Assembly: GCF_004151235.1 (NCBI RefSeq)
Contig: NZ_JUIV01000001.1
Location: forward strand, 310,001-374,000
Direction: 5' to 3'
Origin: Flavobacterium anhuiense
GTDB lineage: Bacteria > Bacteroidota > Bacteroidia > Flavobacteriales > Flavobacteriaceae
Length of the DNA stretch: 64,000 nt
Numbering within the stretch: the first letter of the stretch is position 1; every line of letters begins with the position of its first letter. Of this stretch, positions 59,015-64,000 are shown piece after piece. A program made the position numbers and the translations under genes. The notes below the pieces were generated by a model. That model saw nothing but the letters and a program-made list of their open reading frames with translations. It did not search any database and had not been told where the DNA came from.

Positions 59015-60106
59015 ATGAAAACAACTTATTCAAATAAAAAGAAAGAACTCTTTGATACTATTTTGCAGTTATTTTTCATATTCCTCCTTGTTGGGTTTTG
59101 TCTTAAATTGCTGTTGCCTTTTTTTATGCCTATTCTTTGGGCTGTAATATTGTCTGTTGTATTTTACCCATTTTTTAATTCGCTGCAGCGAATACTAAAA
59201 GGACGCAAAGCATTGGCATCGGTTGTTATTACTGTTTTGATTATTGCCATTATGGTGTTGCCATTAATTTATTTTTTGAAAGCGGCGACGGGAAATTTTT
59301 TAGAGCTGAAAGACAGCTTTGAAGCGGGAACACTAAAAATTACTCCACCGGGAGCTTCTATAAAAGAATGGCCCATAATTGGGAAACCTCTTTATGAGTT
59401 TTTATTGTCTTTGTCAACAGATCTCGAGCAAAGTGTCATAAAATATCAAGATCAGATAAGGGAATTATCATCTAAAATTATGGCCAGTATTTTGAGTTCT
59501 GGTGCTGCATTTCTTCAGTTTATTTTATCGGTTATTATTGCTGGTGTTTTATTAGTGTCTCCAGGCGGTAAAGCTTTCTTTATGAAATTCCTTAAAAAAA
59601 TAGCAGGAAATGAGGCCGAAGAAATTATGAAAATTTCCGTTTCCACTATTTATCAAGTAGTAAAAGGTATTTTGGGAGTTGCCGTTATTCAGACTATTAT
59701 TCAGGCCGTTGGATTGTTTATGGCAGATATTCCATATGCAGGAATCCTGACTTTGATCTGTCTGATATTTTCTATTTTGCAGATTGGACCCATTATAATT
59801 AATATTGGGGTTATCATTTATCTTTTTTCGACTGGAGATTCTGGTTATGCGATTTTCTGGACAGTGTATTTTATCATTAGCGGACTTTCGGATAATGTTT
59901 TGAAACCGCTGTTATTAGGAAAAGGTGCGCTTGTGCCAATGCTTGTCATTTTTCTAGGTGTAATTGGCGGTTTCATAATGTCGGGTTTCATCGGATTATT
60001 TGTCGGACCAATTGTGTTTTCAATAGGATATAAATTGTTTGTGGCATGGCTAGATGATAATCCCGAACCTGTTGAAGAACCAGCAGATGATATTGAGATT
60101 GTCTAA
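59015..60106 (+). CDS. AI-2E family (YdiK/PerM-like) permease
   Basis: This 363-residue protein has eight or so hydrophobic segments. The family-typical FFMPILWAVILSVVFYPFFN start, central IYQVVKGILGVAVIQTIIQA, GILTLICLIFSILQIGPIIIN and final GFIGLFVGPIVFSIGYKLF are present. Members include the AI-2 exporter TqsA and uncharacterised YdiK. The transported substrate is not known. The C terminus is acidic. Confidence 0.85.
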   Translation: MKTTYSNKKKELFDTILQLFFIFLLVGFCLKLLLPFFMPILWAVILSVVFYPFFNSLQRILKGRKALASVVITVLIIAIMVLPLIYFLKAATGNFLELKDSFEAGTLKITPPGASIKEWPIIGKPLYEFLLSLSTDLEQSVIKYQDQIRELSSKIMASILSSGAAFLQFILSVIIAGVLLVSPGGKAFFMKFLKKIAGNEAEEIMKISVSTIYQVVKGILGVAVIQTIIQAVGLFMADIPYAGILTLICLIFSILQIGPIIINIGVIIYLFSTGDSGYAIFWTVYFIISGLSDNVLKPLLLGKGALVPMLVIFLGVIGGFIMSGFIGLFVGPIVFSIGYKLFVAWLDDNPEPVEEPADDIEIV

Positions 60107-60249
60107 ATTGTGAATTGTAAGATGTAATATGGTAGTATCATTTCATTTCTCATATTTTACATCCCAAACTTTTTACATTTGAATTAACAATTCACAATTT
60201 ATAATTCACAATTAAATAAAGTATTTTTGCAGGATTATAATTCCAGCAA

Positions 60250-61470
60250 ATGAAACGTTCCGGCACGGCAGATCTTCCTTTACATTATGGACATGTTCCA
60301 TTATGGCTTGCTGAGCGAATGTCTAAGCTAGGTTTAGCCATTGTGGAAACGATTGCTATGGAATTTTCTACTGCTGAAGTTATAAGCAAATTAAGCAATC
60401 CGTTTTGGTTTCAAAGTTTTGGAGCTGTTATGGGAATGGATTGGCATTCGTCTGGAATTACAACTTCTGTGCTTGGAGCTTTAAAAAAGTCAGTTAATCC
60501 GCATTCAAAAGAACTCGGAATTTACATCTGCGGAGGAAAAGGCAAACATTCTATGGCAACCCCGCAGGAACTTTTATTCGTTGGCGAAAAAACAGGTCTC
60601 GACGGAATTAATCTTGCCAGCTGCAGCAGACTAACGGCAAAAGTAGACAATACTGCAATTCAGGATGGATTTCAATTGTATCAGCATAATTTTATTGTAG
60701 ATAATAAAGGGCAGTGGGCTGTTATTCAGCAGGGAATGAATCCGAATTCTCGAACAGCCAGAAGATATCATTGGCATTCGCAAGATTTAAAGTCTTTTAT
60801 CAACGAACCGCACACTTTTATTTATGGCGAAAATCAAGGCGCAATTTTAAATCTTACAGCCAATGCAGCCACAAAATCTCGAGAAGGTATTTTAGAATTG
60901 GTAAAAGAATCTCCAGTTAAAATCATAAAAGAAATGCAGCATCTTTCTATGCCCGCGCATCACGATGTGAGAATGGAAGATGTGAATATGAAAAGATTGG
61001 GCGCCATGCTTTGGGCTACTCACGAAAATAAGCCAGAAGATTTTGAAGAATTACTCCTTTTAAAAGGAATGGGACCAAGAGCTTTACAATCTTTAGCTTT
61101 GGTAAGCGAAATCATTTATGGAACTCCAACAAGATTTGAAGATCCAGCTCGTTTTTCATTTGCTCATGGCGGAAAAGATGGACATCCGTTTCCTGTTCCC
61201 GTTAAAATCTACGATGAAACTATTGATACTTTGCAAAGAGCGATTAATCGTGCCAAAATCGGCAATAGCGATAAACTGAGTGCCATTCAGAAACTATCTG
61301 AGATTTCGCGGAAAGCAGAAGAAAGTTTTACTCCAAATTCTAATTTTGATGCTCTTATCCAGAGAGAAAGAGAGGAATCTTATAAATATGGCGGAAAAAC
61401 CGTTTTTGGCGATGCTAAACCTCCTAAAAAGAAACCTGTAAACCCAAACAATCAGCTGGAATTATTTTAA
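60250..61470 (+). CDS. DUF763-family protein
   Basis: This 406-residue cytoplasmic protein begins MKRSGTADLPLHYGHVPLWL, the diagnostic DUF763 start. It continues with FGAVMGMDWHSSGITTSVLG, GICICGGKG-like IYICGGKGKHSMATPQEL and QHNFIVDNKGQWAVIQQGMN. DUF763 occurs in archaea and bacteria and has no settled function. It has no obvious catalytic motif that I recognise. The 143-bp gap upstream contains imperfect inverted repeats but no clear promoter. Confidence 0.85.
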   Translation: MKRSGTADLPLHYGHVPLWLAERMSKLGLAIVETIAMEFSTAEVISKLSNPFWFQSFGAVMGMDWHSSGITTSVLGALKKSVNPHSKELGIYICGGKGKHSMATPQELLFVGEKTGLDGINLASCSRLTAKVDNTAIQDGFQLYQHNFIVDNKGQWAVIQQGMNPNSRTARRYHWHSQDLKSFINEPHTFIYGENQGAILNLTANAATKSREGILELVKESPVKIIKEMQHLSMPAHHDVRMEDVNMKRLGAMLWATHENKPEDFEELLLLKGMGPRALQSLALVSEIIYGTPTRFEDPARFSFAHGGKDGHPFPVPVKIYDETIDTLQRAINRAKIGNSDKLSAIQKLSEISRKAEESFTPNSNFDALIQREREESYKYGGKTVFGDAKPPKKKPVNPNNQLELF

Positions 61471-61514
61471 AAATCATAATTTCTATCAGCCTTTAGTTAT
61501 ATAAAAATCCAATA

Positions 61515-62693
61515 ATGACACAAAACGAAAAATCAATTTATACCTTACAATTCATTTTACTTTGCTTGAGTTCTCTATTATTTTCATCAAGTTTTAATAT
61601 GATGATACCTGAACTTCCTAATTATTTAAGCAGTCTTGGAGGAGCAGAATACAAAGGACTTATTATCTCATTGTTTACATTGACGGCAGCAATTTCGCGT
61701 CCTTTCAGCGGTAAGCTTACCGATAAATGGGGACGTGTTCCTGTTATGGCTATTGGTTCTTCGGTATGTGTGGTATGCGGATTTTTGTATCCAATTTTGA
61801 GTTCTGTTTCAGGGTTTTTATTACTTCGTTTGGTTCATGGTTTTTCAACGGGATTTAAACCAACCTCGACATCGGCTTATGTGGCAGATATTATTCCGCA
61901 ACACAGATGGGGAGAGGCGCTCGGAATGCATGGATTATGTTTTAGTATTGGAGGTGCACTAGGACCTGCGCTAGGAAGTATGATTGTTAATAATTATGGA
62001 ATGAACGTAATGTTTTACTGTTCATCTTTTCTAGCTTTCTTTTCAATTATTATCGTAATGAATATGAAAGAAACCCTTGCCACAAAAGAAAAATTGAATA
62101 GATCCATGTTTATTATTGGCCGAAATGATATTGTAGATAAAAATGTTTTTCCGGCAGGAATTATTACTTTTCTTTCGTACACTGCTTTCGGAATTATTCT
62201 GACCTTAATTCCAGACTGGAGTGAGCATGTTGGAGCAACAAATAAAGGGATATTTTTTACTGCTTTTACAGTCGCTTCGGTTATGGTTCGTTTTGCAGCA
62301 GGAAAAGTTTCAGATAGACACGGACGACCAAAGGTTATTATGGCTGGATTGATCATCACTTCGATTGCTCTTTTTATAATAAGCGTGGGAAGAGATATCA
62401 ATATGTTATTAGTCGGAGCCGGAATTTACGGAGTCGGTACTGGTATTTTGTCGCCAGCAATTAGTGCTTGGACTATTGACATGAGCAATCCTGAACATAG
62501 AGGAAAAGCGGTTGCCACAATGTATATTTCAATGGAACTCGGAATTGGTTCTGGGGCTCTTTTAGGAGGAACTTATTATAACGATAAAATCAATCGTATA
62601 CCACAAATCATTAGATTTGATATCTTGGTGCTAATTCTTGGGATTGTATATCTTACATATTGGGCAAGAAATAAAAAGAGAATTAAAGCATAA
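61515..62693 (+). CDS. MFS permease
   Basis: This 392-residue protein has 12 membrane segments and the MFS loop signatures GKLTDKWGRVPVM (loop 2-3), PQHRWGEALGMHGLCFSIGG (helices 4-5) and GKVSDRHGRPKVI (loop 8-9). It starts 44 bp after the DUF763 gene, so the two may be cotranscribed. The overall pattern resembles sugar or metabolite/H+ exporters (YfkF/YhhS type). The substrate is unknown. Confidence 0.85.
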   Translation: MTQNEKSIYTLQFILLCLSSLLFSSSFNMMIPELPNYLSSLGGAEYKGLIISLFTLTAAISRPFSGKLTDKWGRVPVMAIGSSVCVVCGFLYPILSSVSGFLLLRLVHGFSTGFKPTSTSAYVADIIPQHRWGEALGMHGLCFSIGGALGPALGSMIVNNYGMNVMFYCSSFLAFFSIIIVMNMKETLATKEKLNRSMFIIGRNDIVDKNVFPAGIITFLSYTAFGIILTLIPDWSEHVGATNKGIFFTAFTVASVMVRFAAGKVSDRHGRPKVIMAGLIITSIALFIISVGRDINMLLVGAGIYGVGTGILSPAISAWTIDMSNPEHRGKAVATMYISMELGIGSGALLGGTYYNDKINRIPQIIRFDILVLILGIVYLTYWARNKKRIKA

Positions 62694-62705
62694 TTTTATA
62701 AAGCA

Positions 62706-63170
62706 TTATTCTTTCCGAATATTTAGTTGCACTTTAAAATTGCCATAATAAGAATTGTCGGCCATCAAAGAATGTCCGATTACTAAAATATGAGTTCCTT
62801 TTTGTTTGAGCGGAATTTTCAAGTCCATTCCAAAAGGGCCATCTGAGGTTTTATCAGGAAAAATAATTTGATTAAATCGGATGTTTCCTTTTCCTGTATC
62901 TGGAATAATTTGAGCGTTTAATTCGCCCAAATCTTCATTTTTAAATTGAACATATACTTTTGAATTTAAAGAATCTAAATGGCCTTCAGCTGAAAATATA
63001 TTTTCATCATTCTTATAACTCATAGCGATAGTGTCGCCTATTTGTTTATTTTCCTGTTTTTCTTCTTTTTGAACAACTGGATTTGGTGATTCAGCAGAAG
63101 CTTTTTTGTTTTCCTTTTGCTGACATGAAAAAAAGAAAATTGAAAGTAGAAGTATATACAAATTTTTCAT
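62706..63170 (-). CDS. Hypothetical lipoprotein
   Basis: This 154-residue protein has a lipoprotein signal (lipobox FFSC, cysteine 16, then QQKENKK) and a soluble beta-rich domain of about 115 residues (HLDSLNSKVYVQFKNEDLG..., IRFNQIIFPDKTSDGPFGMD..., HILVIGHSLMADNSYYGNFK). I do not recognise the family. It lies 10 bp after an acidic-protein gene on the same strand and is likely cotranscribed. Confidence 0.65.
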   Translation of the reverse strand: MKNLYILLLSIFFFSCQQKENKKASAESPNPVVQKEEKQENKQIGDTIAMSYKNDENIFSAEGHLDSLNSKVYVQFKNEDLGELNAQIIPDTGKGNIRFNQIIFPDKTSDGPFGMDLKIPLKQKGTHILVIGHSLMADNSYYGNFKVQLNIRKE

Positions 63171-63180
63171 CGCAGTATTT

Positions 63181-63471
63181 TTAGCTTAACATTTCAAAAC
63201 TTCCAGGTGTTTCTTCATTCTCATCATATTCGCCTGCGGGTTTTTCAGTCAAATCTTCTTCTTCCTCCCAATCATTTTCATCATACTCTGAATGGAAATC
63301 ATATTCAAGATTATCTTCCAATTCTCCCAGTTCTAAATTATAATGATTTGAAGCTGCCAGCCTGCTGCTATAATCGCCTTCCAGATAATCGTCATAATTC
63401 AATAATAGCTGTTCCTCATAAGAATTCATTTCAAATGCAAATTCTTCAGATGTGTAATTTTCAGATCTCAT
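63181..63471 (-). CDS. Small, strongly acidic protein
   Basis: This 96-residue protein has more than 30 Asp/Glu residues and several Tyr/Asn (SEYDENDWEEEEDLTEKPAG, EYDENEETPG), no signal peptide and no membrane segment. It has no recognisable domain. It shares acidic composition, but no obvious sequence, with the small protein at 44181. It is followed closely by the lipoprotein gene. Confidence 0.55.
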   Translation of the reverse strand: MRSENYTSEEFAFEMNSYEEQLLLNYDDYLEGDYSSRLAASNHYNLELGELEDNLEYDFHSEYDENDWEEEEDLTEKPAGEYDENEETPGSFEMLS

Positions 63472-63813
63472 ATTAATCGGTTTTAAAGGATGAATAATAA
63501 TTATCTCTAATTCTTCAATTAGATTATTCTAAAATTACAGTCAAAGACCGCTAGCTGTTTTATATAATTTTTTTAGAGTGTTGTCAAATTTTCATTTACC
63601 CTTAAATTTAACTATAAAAAAGCAAAAGTTAGAAAACACGAATTACTTTTTTCAACTATAATGCTGCCGTTCAATATTATTAGGATTAATCATATTGATA
63701 TTTAAAAAATTGCTTTACGAAATCCTTTGCGCTTTTTTTAACTGAATCATCTTTTGGTTTTTAACACTAAAAATGTTTAATATTGTGTTTTTGATCCTCA
63801 CTTTTTATTATTA

Positions 63814-64000
63814 ATGTCTGTTTACCGCAAATATGCTGATCATATTTTATTAAATCTTCTTAAGGAAGATGATCAATTAGCGTATACAGAAATTTTTGAG
63901 AGATATTCCAGACTTTTAGTAAATCACGCTTTCAAAATGATCGGAAATCAAGATGAATCAAATGATGTTGTTCAAGAAGTATTTTTATTTATATGGAACA
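63814..64000 (+). CDS. ECF-type RNA polymerase sigma factor, N-terminal fragment
   Basis: The frame opens at the ATG at 63814 and runs out of the window (62 residues visible). LLKEDDQLAYTEIFERYSRL followed by LLVNHAFKMIGNQDESNDVV and QEVFLFIWN is the sigma-70 region 2 pattern of ECF sigma factors associated with FecR/SusCD systems in Bacteroidota. The 342-bp gap 63472-63813 upstream has no recognisable gene, repeat or consensus promoter. Confidence 0.85.
   Translation, partial: MSVYRKYADHILLNLLKEDDQLAYTEIFERYSRLLVNHAFKMIGNQDESNDVVQEVFLFIWN

Overview
The window looks like a chromosomal segment of a Flavobacterium-type member of the Bacteroidota. The sequence is AT-rich, most promoters I can place carry the Bacteroidota -7 element TAnnTTTG, there are SusC/SusD-type outer-membrane proteins and many Bacteroidota-style lipoproteins, and good Shine-Dalgarno sequences are generally absent. 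No tRNA, rRNA, CRISPR array, intact insertion sequence or prophage was seen.

Layout. 1-3.6 kb: the tail of nagA, an EamA-type permease, and a lipoprotein pair (a metzincin-motif metallopeptidase and a beta-propeller). 3.7-6.4 kb: the methionine importer metNIQ behind a short Met-rich leader ORF and a terminator hairpin. 6.7-10.5 kb: bacterial NHEJ (ku facing ligD) plus a small membrane protein. 10.8-14.5 kb: a large-subunit catalase and a MocR-type regulator whose PLP-binding lysine position reads as arginine. 14.6-15.1 kb: two copies of a 170-bp palindromic element.

15.1-41.9 kb is the main system, a locus for salvage of peptidoglycan amino sugars. The minus strand carries susC-susD-namZ(DUF1343)-murQ-SSS symporter-NagZ/beta-lactamase fusion-nagX-like. 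The plus strand carries a DeoR regulator, an FAD/Fe-S D-lactate-type dehydrogenase, an esterase, a metallophosphoesterase, a GHL10 hydrolase, a GH20 hexosaminidase and a second beta-lactamase-family hydrolase. The proposed flow is SusCD uptake of muropeptide glycans, exo-cleavage by NamZ and NagZ, symport of MurNAc, phosphorylation by a kinase that is not in the window, MurQ cleavage to GlcNAc-6-P plus D-lactate, oxidation of lactate by the dehydrogenase, and deacetylation by NagA. Four copies of a 16-bp direct-repeat motif (TGCRTT-N4-TGCRTT, two in each orientation) flank the DeoR gene and lie upstream of both susC and the dehydrogenase, so they are the likely operators. A frameshifted scrap of a second NamZ gene lies at the end of the plus-strand block.

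42-50.3 kb: a BtuB-like TonB receptor sharing a promoter motif with the MocR gene, a small acidic protein, a Rieske/FAD oxidoreductase, two tiny lipoproteins, and a multi-PAS histidine kinase with a receiver protein. 50.5-53.5 kb: a SAM-I-type riboswitch, a 26-codon ORF, a TlpA-like thioredoxin and a cysteine-desulfurase-like enzyme. 54-58 kb: a TolC/EmrA/EmrB-type efflux operon preceded by a possible small RNA or leader transcript. 58-63.5 kb: a potassium-channel-like protein, an AI-2E family permease, a DUF763 protein, an MFS permease and two small proteins. The window ends inside an ECF-type sigma factor gene.
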